A stretch of 64,000 nucleotides of DNA from Viscum album. Its lineage: Eukaryota; Streptophyta; Magnoliopsida; Santalales; Viscaceae. The stretch lies in assembly GCA_963277665.1 (NCBI GenBank), contig OY728131.1:1392920688-1392984687 (forward strand), given 5' to 3'. The position numbers and the translations under genes were made by a program. Below are positions 35,191-48,984 of the stretch, one piece after another. How positions within the stretch are numbered: the stretch's first letter is position 1; every line of letters starts with the position of its first letter. Below the pieces are notes generated by a model that searched no databases, was not told the origin of the DNA, and saw nothing but the letters and a program-made list of their open reading frames with translations.

Positions 35191-36848
35191 TTATAGTAAA
35201 TTAATAATTTAAATAGTTACATTATTTAAAAAAATCAAAGAAAATTATAATGGAAAGAGTTCCAAGTATGATAATGACACACTTAGAAATAGTTCTAAGT
35301 ATACATCATAACATTTGATGTGATAAAGTTAAGAAGTTTGAATGTGTTTAAATATTTGAATAGATATGAACATAATTCCTAAATCTCACTACTATTCAAA
35401 CTAGATTTCTTCATATATGTTTCTCACTAATGATTAAGTGGTAGGGTTTTATCAAATGGTCAAATGAATATGTGATGAGAAATTCATATGATGTAATTAG
35501 TTAACAAAACCACAAAAATTGAATCATACATAAGGTTGATCTAACAGTCATCCATATATGATATGATAGTCAGGTGTGTATATTGGGTTTGTTAAATATT
35601 CTTAAAAAAGAGTTCTAATAATATTAAAATTTATTATATTTAATTCAATGTCCATTTTATCATTATTTCATGTTGACTGTATATATGCATATATAGATAT
35701 AATTTTCATGAAGTGTAATGATAATTGACCTCTCAAAGTATGAATTTGAGTTATCACTAACTGATGTTTTTCATGGAGTATTATATGTTCTAACAAAATC
35801 TTAAGTTTAGCATGAGTAGGGTTCTTGTATATAGATATAGAATATTCTCATAAAGTACAAAATAAAGAATAATATTTTTGTGTGTGATGGATAACCCACT
35901 AAGTATATTGCATGAAGTGTCATAAAAATGTATTTGGTATACTATGGGTGCATGGATCATTTTTGAGTCCTCACTAACTATGTTTAGTGAGATACCTGGC
36001 ATGAGAAACTTTATAATTTTATACCCTACTTATGAAACTCTATATATTAACTTAGCTAATATATGGGTGGTTGGGTCTATTTCTAATCATGTCATTGGTT
36101 GGAGATCAACCAAGACAGTATTTATCCTCTTGTATGATTAGCATGACTTTTGGGCCCTCGATTATGGTATATTTTGGAAGTATTTGGTCACACTTAGATA
36201 TTATATATTTATCCAAATAAGGTACATTGTATGTGATTATCTATAAGGGTGAATGACATATAATGTATTCACCAAATAGTTCAGTCTATACTCTAATAAT
36301 TGAGAACATATGAGTTGGTTATATGGGATTGACATTATCAATGTCCCACGGTCACTTGATGTCTTAAACAAATGGAAAATTTCAGAATTCAAATTTTTAT
36401 ATGATGTGGATTGGTGGACATGGGTATAGATATACATGTAATTGATGGAGATAATTCTAGATTTATTTATATCTTGAGTAGAATTGATGATTTTCTAGAG
36501 GCTGGTCTTTTCTTACACTTATAGATCAAAATATCCATAGTTTTTATCAACATTTTAAAGTATCATGGGGTTACACTTTGTGGTTTACTAAATTGGGATT
36601 GAGTTTTACTCATAGAGATGCTCTAAAAGTATTATAGAGTTAAACCAAAATTGATTTTTGATGGGTATTCACAAGGTATTATATATGATGTGATATAAGG
36701 TGAGGTTGATGATAGTATTCCAAAAATTATTTAGAATGTAACTAAAAGGGGTTTTGGATATAATTTAACGTGAAAATGGAACAAAGTCTATGAGGCTTTA
36801 GTGAAAGTTGGAGATTGAAGGAGATATTCCCTAAATCCATATTGACAT
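35191..36848. other. AT-rich sequence without a recognisable gene
   Basis: I see nothing coding. Small frames at 35790-36437 on both strands lack domains. The stretch GTTGGAGATTGAAGGAG near 36807 is purine-rich and could be a decayed copia PPT, but no LTR start follows convincingly. Confidence 0.4.
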
Positions 36849-36849
36849 A

Positions 36850-36883
<34 letters not shown>
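36849..36883. repeat. (AT)n microsatellite
   Basis: Uninterrupted AT dinucleotide run. A methionine/isoleucine-tyrosine frame across it is an artefact. Confidence 0.9.
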
Positions 36884-36888
<5 letters not shown>

Positions 36889-37609
36889 CTATAATTTTCA
36901 TGAAAATTATGATTTGTATGCATTTTTATATAGTTTCATGTGGTATTAGCCTTTTTTGGACACTCAAAAAATTCACCCACAAATGGATAACAATTAAGAA
37001 GTTATTTCATAAGATGAAATGGAGAGGAAGAGTTACATTCATATGATGAATGAATTTGTTATTCATGGAATTTACCTATATGTTATGAATTCATGAGTAA
37101 ATATAGTATCTTGAGAATATTTCTCATGTATTTATATATAACTACCATTTGATAGAATTGGTGTGGTTTTATTTTTTATTCTTGTTCAATCCTCCTTATA
37201 CCTAATGATCTCTTATTATACATAATTTATTCTTGAGGAACTAGTATGTCATAAAGGAATGGAGAATCCCATTCATATAATAGATGATTAAAATTGGACT
37301 GTGGATATCTGTGTAGAGGGGATATCCTTTCACTTCCCTTGGTGATATATATCAAACCATATGATGATAATGATGAATATGTTTCATATTCTCCACAGTG
37401 TATGGTGTACACATATATATAGAAATTATTCATTTTATTTTTTACATGGTTTTCATATTTCATGCATGGGAGATCCTAGAAAATTGATTTAAATCACTTA
37501 TGATACCTCTAATAATTTTCATTAGACCTTAATTAATCCCATCAAATATAATCATTTCGACCTACTCAACCCAAATAAAAATGTACTATGTCAAACTCAA
37601 CTAATACAG
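36884..37609. other. AT-rich sequence, nothing recognised
   Basis: No protein, RNA or repeat structure beyond low-complexity AT content could be supported. Confidence 0.35.
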
Positions 37610-37990
37610 AAATAAATAATAGGAATCTAATATAATCCATGTGAACTGGAAAAAATATATACTAAAATAAATTGATTGAAACTAAATCAAACTAGATTTA
37701 ATATAATATAATGATTCTAAAATAAGTCAAATGGACCCAAATTGAATTATATAGAACCAAAATAACCTATCAAAAATGTAAAAAAATCAAAGTGATGTGA
37801 AATGATAAAAAAATTGTACTAAACCTAAATAATCCAAAACAATATTAAATTGAACTAAAATGAACTGGGTAAACTAGAACAAACTCAAAAATAAATGATT
37901 TGATCTAAATGGAATAGAGTTGAAATGAATCGGACACAACTAAACCAGTCAAAAAATACTTGGGTCAATTTTTCCATACCTAAACCAAAC
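37610..37990. repeat. Degenerate short tandem motif (AACTAAA/GAACCAA-like)
   Basis: Variants of AACTAAAAT, GAACCAAAAT and AAATGAACTG recur roughly every 10-14 bases for nearly 400 bases, with few T-rich interruptions. The strand asymmetry (A-rich, G-poor) sets it off from its surroundings. It looks like a decayed minisatellite. Confidence 0.5.
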
Positions 37991-38279
37991 ATAATACAGT
38001 TACCTATATATTGAAATATCACGTTTAATTAATAATATATTTCACACATTACAAGTATTTAATATAGAATTATTCTCCATGAAACCTCACATCCATACTT
38101 CACATGATGTTCATCATGAAACCTAACCTTATGGTCATATTAACGATGAGTTTCTCAATGAAACATAGCATCATTCATCCTTCCTTGATAATACATAGGC
38201 ACCATACCATATCTTTTGTTAGTACTTAGGTTTCATTACTTTATATTCTTGAATTGATCCTTTAGATGGTGTTGGTAGT
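37991..38279. other. Flank of element F, nothing recognised
   Basis: Short AT-rich stretch leading to the left LTR of element F. The last bases GTAGT may be a decayed target-site duplication; on the right side TAATG is found. Confidence 0.3.
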
Positions 38280-40497
38280 TGAAGTGCCATGGGACTAGTG
38301 TACCACTAAGAGGGTAGAGATGAATCAATGGTCACTTTTAAAAATTCTCTCCTAATCAATTTAACCTCCTAGACTTGTTCAGTTTTAATCCACTCGCTTC
38401 TGTATCTCACACCCTTTCCTAGATAATGTAGTGAATAAAGGCATGGGAACAAAATCATTTAAAAGGTTTGGTATTAATACCTTCTCCTTGCCTAGATTGG
38501 TTATGCACCCCAATCGGGGATTCTCCACTACAATCAAATTTTACAAATTACAAGTGGATGGTAATTCACACACCAAAACTAGATTAGATTATCACTGATA
38601 TTCTCTTATCTAGACTCACACTAACCACTAAAATGCCTCTCATAGTAATTCTCTTTCTATCCTCACACTAGATTTATTTAATAGAATCTCACTGTACTCA
38701 TGGATTACACCATGTTTTCCTTTTATACCTTGAGTCACACAGGTTCCATAGAGTCAAACTGTGTATATAAAAGTGCTCACTTTAAGTTCCTCTTAGAAAC
38801 TAGATCAACATATTCGCACAGGATACTTCTACATAAATAAAACTAATCTCCTTCAAATCATATTAGAGTCATCTTATGCTAATGGATCTTCAAGAAAAGA
38901 ACATGCAATTCGGTCTCCGGTTGTTTCTCAACTTTACATCTCTTTAATAGATCTGATCACTTGTCTCTCCACTCACTTCATAAGAACACAACCTAGATTA
39001 TATTTTGTATGGATTTATGAACTTGAACATAGGTTTATAATATTTCCTGGTGATAGACTTGAAACACATAGGTCTCCTCTTGCTCACTCAGATCTTCTTC
39101 CTCTCAATAGGTTCCAGAAGCTTCTCCTCTTTTTTCTTCTTTTGCACTATAGCATGCAATGGCTATTACTTCTTCTTTTTCTTTGAGAGGTTCTTCAAAT
39201 ATTCATCACATTACATCATCTATAAGTTTCTCAATACTCAAACTCTTTAATCTCATAAAATTTTTTATATGTAGTTCACCAGTATTTAATTTCTATATTA
39301 TAATATAAAAAATCCCATTAAATTCAATGGCCCGTATTTTCACACATCACAACAACCTAAACATAGGATCATCCCATGATCTCTATTTTAGTCTAGATGG
39401 ATACAATATTTTGGTGTGTGTCTTAACATATTTCTAATAATATAAATTTTATAGTAAATTCATGAAATCAAAATGCATTCATAGTTCACACCCATCAATT
39501 CCCATTATTTCCTTTTTCTTTTTTAATGGTTTTCATCATCTAAATTATAGCCTTTCCCTCATCTTTATTTTATTCTAATTTTTCTTGGATCATACGAATA
39601 TATTTTAAAATAATATCACCAGCAGTATCAGTCACATATTTTTCAAAATATATCCACTCAAATACACAACTTATATAGTCTTTGACTATATAAAATATAT
39701 AGCACTTCAAATGGATATTGACTCATTTTATTTCATATTGAGAGATCCGGTGAAATAAATTATAGATTCTATTTGAATTTATACACACCTAAAGTAGATG
39801 ATCCCTTCTTCAATCTCATTAAAATATCCTTGGCTCACAATGAGTTTAAGATTTGATGAATAGTCATTCATTGATTTATTTTCATCTGCATTATTCTTGA
39901 AAATTAGATAAATCCATTTTATCCATCAAGAACTACATGAAGTGTATCTTAGCCTTCAGTATTCCTCAAAATAAACTCGGATCATAGATTAAATAATTTT
40001 CATGATTTTTTGATCTTGAATGTATAGAACAACCATCAATATATTTAAATTTATCCTCAGAAAAAAAAAATCTAGAAATTTGGTTATGTGAATTTCCACT
40101 TTTCATACATATACTCATCCATGTGATGGATTCCCTTATGTGGTGCATCATGTATCAGAATTGGGATATATAGTTCTCTTATGCTAATTTTCCTATGTGG
40201 ATCTTCATTCAGGTATGTGGATCTAAATTTGAATACGTAGCATAATTTCCCTATGTGAAGTTCAGATATTCCATAGAATCCATACATGAGGCATTAAGCT
40301 ACATTGTTAAATTCTACTATATGGAGACTCAATTTTTCATATGTATGAGAATTTACATATTCAATTCATTTGGATATCTGGTTTTACATATGCGGACATT
40401 CATGTAAGTGAAACTTGGACTTAGGTAGGCTTTCCAAATTTCCTTCATTTTGAACTAGGGATCCTCCAATTCTTCTCCATCCTTTATCATCCACTCA
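38280..40497 (-). repeat. 3' LTR of element F
   Basis: Plus-strand ends are TGAAGTGCC and CCACTCA. It aligns with 44309-46560 throughout, for example TTCATAATATTTCC-like phrases near 39030 and 45070. The part at 40080-40470 has many variants of TATGTGGATC and TATGTGAA, a degenerate short repeat in the U3 side that recurs in the other LTR. Confidence 0.8.
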
Positions 40498-42380
40498 TAA
40501 ACACTTAAAAACACATTTGGAAATTTATAAAACTTTCTAAAACACTTAAAAATTATTCCCAAGGACTTTATAGTAAATAAAACTATCCTATTTGAATTCT
40601 TCAATATCATACATTGAACTTATGATTTCAATCAAATCAAAAATTCATCCAAGTTAGTTTCATCACAGTTTTTAGTAGCCTGCATTCAATGGTACACTGG
40701 TATGTATTCTCTACATCTATATCACTTCAATATCTCATTCGTTTAGATTTTAAATCTAATAAATGCAACTCCTTTAAGTTTTTCACTTATCCAACACTTC
40801 TTTTTATTCAAAACCGTTATAGAAAATATTGGAACTTGATCCTCATCACCTATTAAGTCCTACCATGAAGTTCAACTCATCAATCATCTAATGTTTAAGA
40901 TACCCTTAGAACCTATCTAGCTGGATGTTCAAGGTTAGTCAACTCCAATTTTCAGTTTTCCCGATTTGTGAGTAGTATCTCTTCTTCTATGGTGTATAGA
41001 TACTCAATCCATCACTTAGAATCACTATTCATACATTGACTTCCTTTATATTGAAAAAAAATAAAATTAAATCTCCTTTAAATCCAAGAGAACTTAAATC
41101 ACCCCTTTTGAATTTATTTTCAATTCAAAAATACTTCTCAATTCAATGCATATTTCACCCACTAATTTAAAATAAATATAATGGGTAAGATAATCTCCCC
41201 CCTTTTGACATGGTAGGTTTATGTTTTAAGATCTTCTCCCTAATCAATGTTTGATTCCACTTAAAATACATATTGGAATGTAAGTGGAGTATATTATTAA
41301 AATTGTTTTCCCTCATATGATTTTTATCTGGGATAATTTTAAAAAATCCCCATATGATTTTTGACCCACTTTGAGAGAACCAATCAACTCCCATTTGAGA
41401 GAAGGGTTTCAGAAATAATCACTTATCACTAGTTGAAATTGATTTTAAGAATTTAAAAATAGGATAGAATCATATGAGCTTATGTGGCATCACATATTCC
41501 TTATAAGTGTTCCAACAATCAACCAACTCAAAGTCCACATGGACTAAACTAGTGTGAAAAACATAAGTGATTAATTTAGACAATAAATTTGTCTAAAACT
41601 AATCACTATGTGATACCAACAGAACCATTTCTCTCAATAGGGGTTGAGAAAATATATTTTCAATAAAGTTAAATAACAGATACTCTTTTGAAGTCACACA
41701 TGAAAAACATTTAAGTGTAATTATTTTATTACCCATTTGGTTAGATAATCACTTCCCCTTGAAAAAACAAAATAAATAAGAGTTAAAACAATAATGGGAA
41801 AATGAAAATCATACTTAATTATTAAATTTTCACCAAATATATATAGAATCCTAGATTTAGTGGAAATGAATATATATCTAGAAAATTATATTCTTTTACT
41901 AGCTCCCCCTCAATGGATTCTTACTCTGAAACTTCACCATTAATTCCCCGGCATTGAAATACAATCACATATTACTTAAGAATAAGTGGTCTTTATCACA
42001 TTCAAAATTATAGAACTGGGTTTGATACTTCTTTCTCAACCCATAATACATTTTATTTTCAACTCTAAAGTTTATACCCTTCTTTATGATAACTTTATCC
42101 TTATGTTTCTAAATTTTTACATTATAAGGCAACATGGGATTCTTTTCATTCACAACTTGTTTCCTAGATATAGTAACTTCCTTTTCTTTATCTAACATAA
42201 TAGTTTTGGTTTTTTGATGATTTCTATAAACTCATTACTTCATCTAGATAATCATTATTTATTATCAATATATCATTAGGCTCATGTACCACCTTCTTCA
42301 TCTATCTATACTTCTTCTTTTTAGTAATAAATTTAGAATTAAAGATCATCGGTGGTTTATCATTATTCTCCAATAGTTCT
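40498..42380 (-). other. Left internal part of element F, non-coding
   Basis: No pol domain is readable on the minus strand between the Gag traces and the 3' LTR. In an autonomous copia element this would hold protease, integrase and RT, which need more than the space available. Confidence 0.45.
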
Positions 42381-44290
42381 TATTGAAGTAACCATGTCAT
42401 ACACTTGAAAGCACTATGGCCTACCTTATTTCACCTTCTACATGCTTCTACATCAACTTTGACCTTTCCCTTATTAGGAAGACTCTATTTCTTCACAAAG
42501 AGTACCAACCACTAGCCTAATCTGTCTATCTCTCTATTGGATGGATTGTCTTCTAGTCTTTATATTGCTTCCTTATTTCTTTTTATTCGTGGAAATTTTG
42601 AAATGGTCCATAGTATAGTCTCTCTTACCAAAATATAAGGACTTCTTCCACATAGTTTAAATCTCCTAGTTTCCTTTGATCATTTCCTTCTTGGGTGAAT
42701 TCTCTTTCATAGATTTTGAATCCAAGGAAGAAACACTTTCTTTCTTAACCTTCTTCTCAGATTATAGTTGTTCTGTTTTATCTTTATTAAATATATTTTA
42801 CCTGGAAGGATTATACTAGTATTAATCATAGTTGTGAACACCTATGTATCACATCTCATAAAAATCCTTCAAGATTTCAAATTCATTCCTCATAAGAAGA
42901 TTATTCCCTTTCTATGAGGTCAAATTATTTGAAGCAGAAATTTTCCACATTTTTATAGCTTTTATAACCCTTTATTTAGGACTTATATAATTTATAAATA
43001 CTAACATTTTATTCCATAAATCAATATATTTGTGAATGAAACTCCAGTAGCACCAACTCCTTTCAATATGTCTTTTTCTTTTAACTTTAGATATAGGTTT
43101 TCTAGAATGACATGCTTGATATTTTTAGACAAGAACCCCATGTTTTTATTCTGATTTTGGGGAAAAATTTCTATTGGACTTTATCACCTATATCCATGAC
43201 ATATTGGTGGATGTATAATAATTTTTCCCCCTTTAAGTTTTTAAATAGTGTTTTGTTCTTCCCACACTTCCAGAAATTCCAGATTTAGTGAAAGTAACTT
43301 TATCTGCACTTTGGGTTACCCTTTTTAATAAGATAGAGGTGGATCAATATGATCTCAAGATATTTGATCAAACATTGTGATCCTTATTTTATGTATGAAT
43401 CACTTACAAAGTTTTTGCGCAGCATAACTTTTCTCAAATTTTTAGGAATTTCTATATTTTTCCTCTTTGAAATTTTTCAATTTGACTTCCAACTCAAGGA
43501 ACTTCATGTTGAGGGTATAATTATCATTATCTAAAGATTTCATCCTTATATCCTAATTACTATCCATATTCTAAATTTGATCCTCATGAATTTTCCTTCT
43601 CTCCATAGTAAATTATTCATGTATTTTACCCATTTTAATTTTACTTCTAGTTGGGTAGACTTGATATCCATGAAGACTTTATAAAAGTTATAAAATTCAT
43701 GGAACACTTAATTTATGAAAGCCTAAGAACTTCTCAAAACAAATTATTTGAAACTTTTTGTCAATTAAAAACATGTTTTCATTGAAAATTGAGGTTTTTT
43801 CACCCTTATCTTTCAACAATTTTGAGAGAGTGTTTCATCTTCCAACCTCCTTATCTAATTAATTCTCTATGGCATCAGCTTCTTACTCTAACAATAATTT
43901 TTCATCAAATAATTAATTAATAAAACTAAGTATATATGTAATAACTTCATTAATAAATTTCTTTAAATAAACTCCAACATGATAATATAATTATGTAATT
44001 GTTTTTTTATCTTCATACTCTCCATAGATACTTGAATTTTCAAGAAGATATTTATAAACTGATTCAATAGATGAGTATGTACCAATTTTTTTAACTTCCA
44101 AAATTTATTGAACCCTTTCTCTCCCAATAATTTTTATTTTATTATTTTAATCTTTATTCAACTTATTTTTTACTATATTGGAAAAAATATCCATTTCTTC
44201 TTTAGTAGGTGTAGAGACAAAAAAACTTGATCTGAGACTCTTCTTCAAGCATCTCAAATATAAACTTCATCTAGAAATTTTCAGAGGAAA
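42381..44290 (-). pseudogene. Gag-like remnant of element F with coiled coil and zinc knuckle
   Basis: On the minus strand a Lys/Glu/Leu-rich stretch at about 43400-43900 (for example MKFLELEVKLKNFKEEK, then KFEKSYAAQK) looks like the coiled-coil part found in extended copia Gag proteins. Farther on, near 42440-42395, a knuckle reads C-R-R-stop-NKVGHSAFKC, that is C-x2-C-x4-H-x4-C with the second Cys replaced by a stop. Many frameshifts and stops occur. The copia (SIRE-like) assignment is inference from this arrangement. Confidence 0.45.
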
Positions 44291-44295
44291 CATTA

Positions 44296-44307
44296 CTCTA
44301 ATACCAA
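44296..44307 (-). other. Primer binding site of element F
   Basis: The minus strand reads TTGGTATTAGAG, one base away from the LTR end. It matches the initiator-tRNA-Met PBS with one change and is identical to the PBS at 22602-22613. Confidence 0.75.
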
Positions 44308-44308
44308 T

Positions 44309-46560
44309 TGAAGTACTACAGGATCAGTGGACCATTGAGAGGGGAAGGGTGAATCAGTTGTCACTTTTAAAAATTATTTCTTAATCAATTTAACCTCATG
44401 GTCTTGTTCCGTCTTGATCCACTCACTATTGTGTCTCATAGCCTCACTCGAAAAATTAATTGAATAAATTAATAATAACACAATCATTTACAAGGTTCAT
44501 TACTAAGACCCACTCCTTTCCTCGATTGGTTATGCACTCAAATCAAGGATTATCTACTATAATCAAATGTCACCAATTACAAGTAGAGGGTTCTTCACAC
44601 ACTATAATTAGATCATAGTATCACTAATATTCTCTTAGAAAGATTCACTTCAGCCACTTGCATGCCCCTCATGGAACTTTTCCTTCTTTCCTCTCACTAC
44701 ACTTCTTCAATATTTTCTCATTGTACTCACAACATCACATTGTGTTGTCCTTACATACCCTGAGTCAAATGGGTTACACAGATTCACACCATGTATATGA
44801 AAGTGATCATTTTATGTTTTCCTTGGAAATTAGATCATCATATCTATGCATGATGTTTCTACATCAATAAAACTAACATCTTTCAACTCATAGTAGAGTC
44901 TTTGAATGCTAACATATCTTTAATAAAATCACATGTAACTCAGTTTCCACTTACAACTCAGCTTCATAGCTCTTTAAAAGATCTTTTAACCTAGATTTCT
45001 CACTCTCTTTACAATAACATATCCTATATTATATTTTTCTATCTTTACATACTTGAACACATGTTCATAATATTTCCTAGTGATATCCTAGAAACACATA
45101 GGTCTTCTATTTCTCACTTAGATCTTCTTCCTCACTATAGGTTTCAATAGATTATCCTATTTCTTTTTCTTCTTCATTATAGCATGTAGTGATTAATACT
45201 TCTTGTTCTTCGAGTGGTTCATCAAATATTTATAACTTCACACCATCAATCATCTTCTCAATACACAAACTATTTCCTATCAGTGTATTTTTCTTATGAT
45301 ATGTAGGTCACCATCATATAATTTCTATATTGGAATATATAAAATCCATTTAAATTCATTGTCCCATGTCTTTACACATCTCAACATCCTAAATGTGGGA
45401 TTATCCCATAATATTTATTTCATACCAGGTAGCTATGAGCTTTTGGTGGGTGTCACCACATATTTCCAAGAATAGAAGTGTTACAATAAATTAGTGAAAT
45501 AAAAATTCATGTGTGGGTCATACCCATATATTCTCATGATCTCCTTCTTTTTGAATGGTTGTCCCCCATCTAAATGACATCATTTCCCACATATTTATTT
45601 TATTCTCATTTTTCTTAGATTGAATGAATATATCTTTAGATAATCTAACCACCAGGATCATCCTCATCTTCCTAAAAATATCTCCACTCAAATATATAGC
45701 TTACATTGTCCATGTATGTATAAAATATACAACACTTTAGGTGTGGATTGACTCATTTTATTTCATCTTTAGATTTTTAGTGAAATATATTATAGATTCT
45801 AGTTGAATCTATACACACCTATATTATCTCATCCCTTCTTCAATATCACTCAAAAATACTAGAATCACAATGAGTTTAATCTTTAATGAAAATTCATTAT
45901 TTGATGTATTTTCATCATCATTATTATTAAAAACCTGATAAATATATATTATCCATAAATAACTACATGCAGTGTTTCTTCTCCATTAGTATTCCTTAAA
46001 ACAATCTCAAACCATGTCTTAAATAATATTTATGATGTTTTGGTATTGAATGTATAGAATAAGTAAAAGCATATTTTAATTTATCCTTATAATAAAAAAA
46101 ATTAAAAACTTTTTATTTTTAACCAAATATGTAAGGGAAATTTGGTTACATGAATTTCCAATTCACATACATAGAATCAGATATGTGATGAATTAAATTA
46201 AGTGTTGCTTCACATATCAGAATTTAGATACGTGGTGTTAGAGATCTAATTTTCCTATGTGGATCTTTATTCGAGTTCATGGATCTGAATTCAGATACAT
46301 AGCGGAATTTTTCTATGTGAAGTTTAGATACACTATGGAACCCCATACATAAGGAATTAGAATATATCACTGAATTCATCTACATCAATACTAAAATATT
46401 CCTATGTATAAAAATTCACATATGTAGTGAATTTGGATACGTAGTTTGGTATATGATGAAATTCATGTATGTGGAACCTGTACCTAGGTAGATTTTCCAA
46501 ATTTCCTTCATTTCAAACAAGGGATCCTCTAGTCTATCTCTATCTCTTCTCAACCACTCA
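44309..46560 (-). repeat. 5' LTR of element F
   Basis: Plus-strand ends are TGAAGTACTACAGG and AACCACTCA. It pairs with the LTR at 38280-40497. The two have clearly diverged, so the insertion is old. Confidence 0.8.
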
Positions 46561-46563
46561 TAA

Positions 46564-48675
46564 TGTAATATCCCATTACTGATCTGATAGGTACATCTTT
46601 AACCTTTCCATCATTTTTCCTTTTTTTTAACTAGGTAGGGTTGAGAAGGAATTGGTAGGATACCTATAATGGTGAATTCATATATTTGTTTAAATCTCAT
46701 CTTTAACTAGTCATTTTTGTAGTCATTAGGAGGGTTACACACCATGTAACTAGGCTACACACCATGCAATGGTTATTGGGGGCATGTCATGAGAAGTTTC
46801 ATGGCATGGGAATATTCATATCGTGAAAGGTTACATGATGTGATGAGCCTTTACACATCATGAGTTATTTAATGGTCGGTTTTTAACTCAAAATAATGTG
46901 TTTTTCAATGGTTATGGAACTTAACTATTACATGATTTTTAATGGGGTTAAATGTCATGTAATACCCCGACTGTAATTTTTAAATGGGTATCATGTCTGA
47001 GATACTATTTTCTTCTCCTCTCTAGTTTCATTTCTCTCTACCCAAAGCCTTCCACATGTGATTTTGGAGCCCTATAAAATTTCTACGCCATTTTGATCGA
47101 AGTTTGATCATTATTCCAATCATAGTGTGATTTATCAGATCTATTTTCTAGGTTGCATTTTGAGGTCATCTACTCCTTTGTTCTCATTGGTGGGTTTCAT
47201 TACAAGTGTTGATTTTCGAGAAAAGGTAGGTTATTCCATTATTATTGGAAAATTTGATTAACCTTAAATTGCTTGATTTATTTTAATGGTTTATTTAAAT
47301 TAAATTTCTCATCTTTCATTCAATTTATTTAATAAAACCCAATTCTAGTGAATTAGGGTATTTGAAATGGTTTTGGCGCAAAAATTGGGAAAACCACAAA
47401 TTCCATTTAATTGGGGTGTGTTTGTGGAAATTGGTTGATTTAAATTGTTTATTTTAAATTATATATTTGATGGAAACTATTTCAATTAAATTGTCGAATT
47501 TAATTGTGGAAATGAATTGTGAAATTGATGGAATTTGTTTTGAATTGATTTCAAACTTTTGAAAATGGATTAAAACGATTTTGATAGAAACTCAGTGGTT
47601 TTATCTTGGTAAAAATGCATGTTTTGATTTAAAAACTTCTTTTTTTTAAATGGAAAATTTGAATTTGAAATTTGGGAATGGGGTTTAATTTTATTTTAAT
47701 CAGTCTTAAAATAAATTTCCTATCATTGATAGTGTAAGATCACATGCAATCCTTAGGTATTTTTTGAGTTATTTGGACACACTTTATGATTATACAACAT
47801 TATAAAACATAAATGTGGTAGGTCACATCCCTTAGGTGATGGTGAAAAGTGTTATTTGACCAGTGTCTAGAGGAAATATATATACACATATTTTCTTGAT
47901 CACTTAGAGAGTGCAGATCCCTTTATCTTGGAACTTACATACCTATTTGGCATATGACTATCTTTCTCACTTGGTTATATTTGAGATATAAATGTATTCC
48001 AATGTTGATAAACTATTTTCCATTCCTTATGAATTTATATAAACTATTTTATCTAAAATATTTTATTTAATCCATTGTTTTAAAAATATTTCATCACTTG
48101 TAAAGCCTTTTCTTGAAGTATTTTCATCATTTGAAATGTATAGCATGATTTGTTTAAATATGATTTGAAATTACAAACCTGTTTATTTAAAATTTAAATC
48201 ATTCATTTGGTTAATTTATTATTGTAATCTGTTATGGAATATTTGGGTGAAATCTTACTAGGATTTGGCACACACTCTGATTTTCCCTTTGGGTGTTTTT
48301 ATATTTTCTCCTTCCAGGTTCAAGCATGGGTAAAGGGTTACTTGGAGGTGGATCTGGCTATTGAACCTTGAAATTAGTGAGTTGTGCCCTTAGGGAATTG
48401 GGTTTTTTTAGTTTTGGTACTTGGGTTCTAGTACATTGGTCTTATTTATTCCTTGTTGTGTTCTAGTACATTACTCCCAGTGGAGTTTCATTTATTATGC
48501 ATACTTCCTTGTTTATTTTACTTCTGCATTGTAAGTGGAAAAAATCATTCCTACTCTTATTTTGTATGATGTCAGGTGCTAGTCACCAACCTATGGGGAT
48601 CAGGAACACCATTTGGGATATGTCATGGATGGCTCAGTTATCAGGTTACCAGGGTACCTGGTTTGGTTCTTGACA
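46564..48675 (+). repeat. 5' LTR (2.1 kb) of gypsy element D
   Basis: The LTR begins TGTAATATCCC and ends GGTTCTTGACA, with a PBS four bases farther on. A TATA box lies at 47073-47080. The sequence near its end, GGTTACCAGGGTACC, precedes the terminal GACA. Element F inserted just left of it. Confidence 0.75.
47073..47080 (+). promoter_or_regulatory. TATA box of LTR D
   Basis: GCCCTATAAAATTTC, about 510 bases into the LTR, followed by CTACGCCA. It is a typical plant LTR promoter context. Confidence 0.55.
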
Positions 48676-48678
48676 AAG

Positions 48679-48690
48679 TGGTATCATAGG
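48679..48690 (+). other. Primer binding site of element D
   Basis: TGGTATCATAGG matches TGGTATCAGAGC with two changes and follows the LTR end by three bases. Confidence 0.85.
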
Positions 48691-48984
48691 GACAGGTTTT
48701 GCATCTTTCATTAATGTCAGTATGCAGTTTTATATGTGTGTCAGGGCTTAAGAGGTAGTTGTGATTCAGTGTCTGGATATATCTCAATGCAATGAACATT
48801 AATTCACTATAGGTGGTTTGGGAAATACATCTTATGGATTAGTTCTAGTCTTTTCCCTGTTTTTTATTTGGATATGTTGAAATAAAAATCTTGTGTTCTT
48901 ATCCATTGGGATTTATTTCCCTGGTTACTCAGTTTGAGTGTTAATCTGATGTCTTCCTTATTGTCTGCTGATGTTTTGTAACAT

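Larger units (their letters stand above)
38280..46560 (-). mobile_element. Complete LTR retrotransposon F, probably non-autonomous copia type
   Basis: Two LTRs of about 2.2 kb in direct orientation (38280-40497 and 44309-46560, offset about 6030) enclose a 3.8-kb internal region. A PBS lies next to the right LTR, so transcription would run on the minus strand. The interior shows Gag-like traces only; no RT, RNase H or integrase is readable and there is too little space for a full pol. This fits a gag-only or large non-autonomous derivative. Right-hand end lies three bases from the LTR of element D. Confidence 0.7.

Noticed and set aside
36849..37046. Frame beginning with an Ile-Tyr run.
   Set aside because: The run is an AT microsatellite, and the remainder has no domain.
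46955..46985. TGTAATACCCCGACTG, which looks like a second LTR start.
   Set aside because: No polypurine tract precedes it and it lies inside LTR D, which has better ends at 46564 and 48675.
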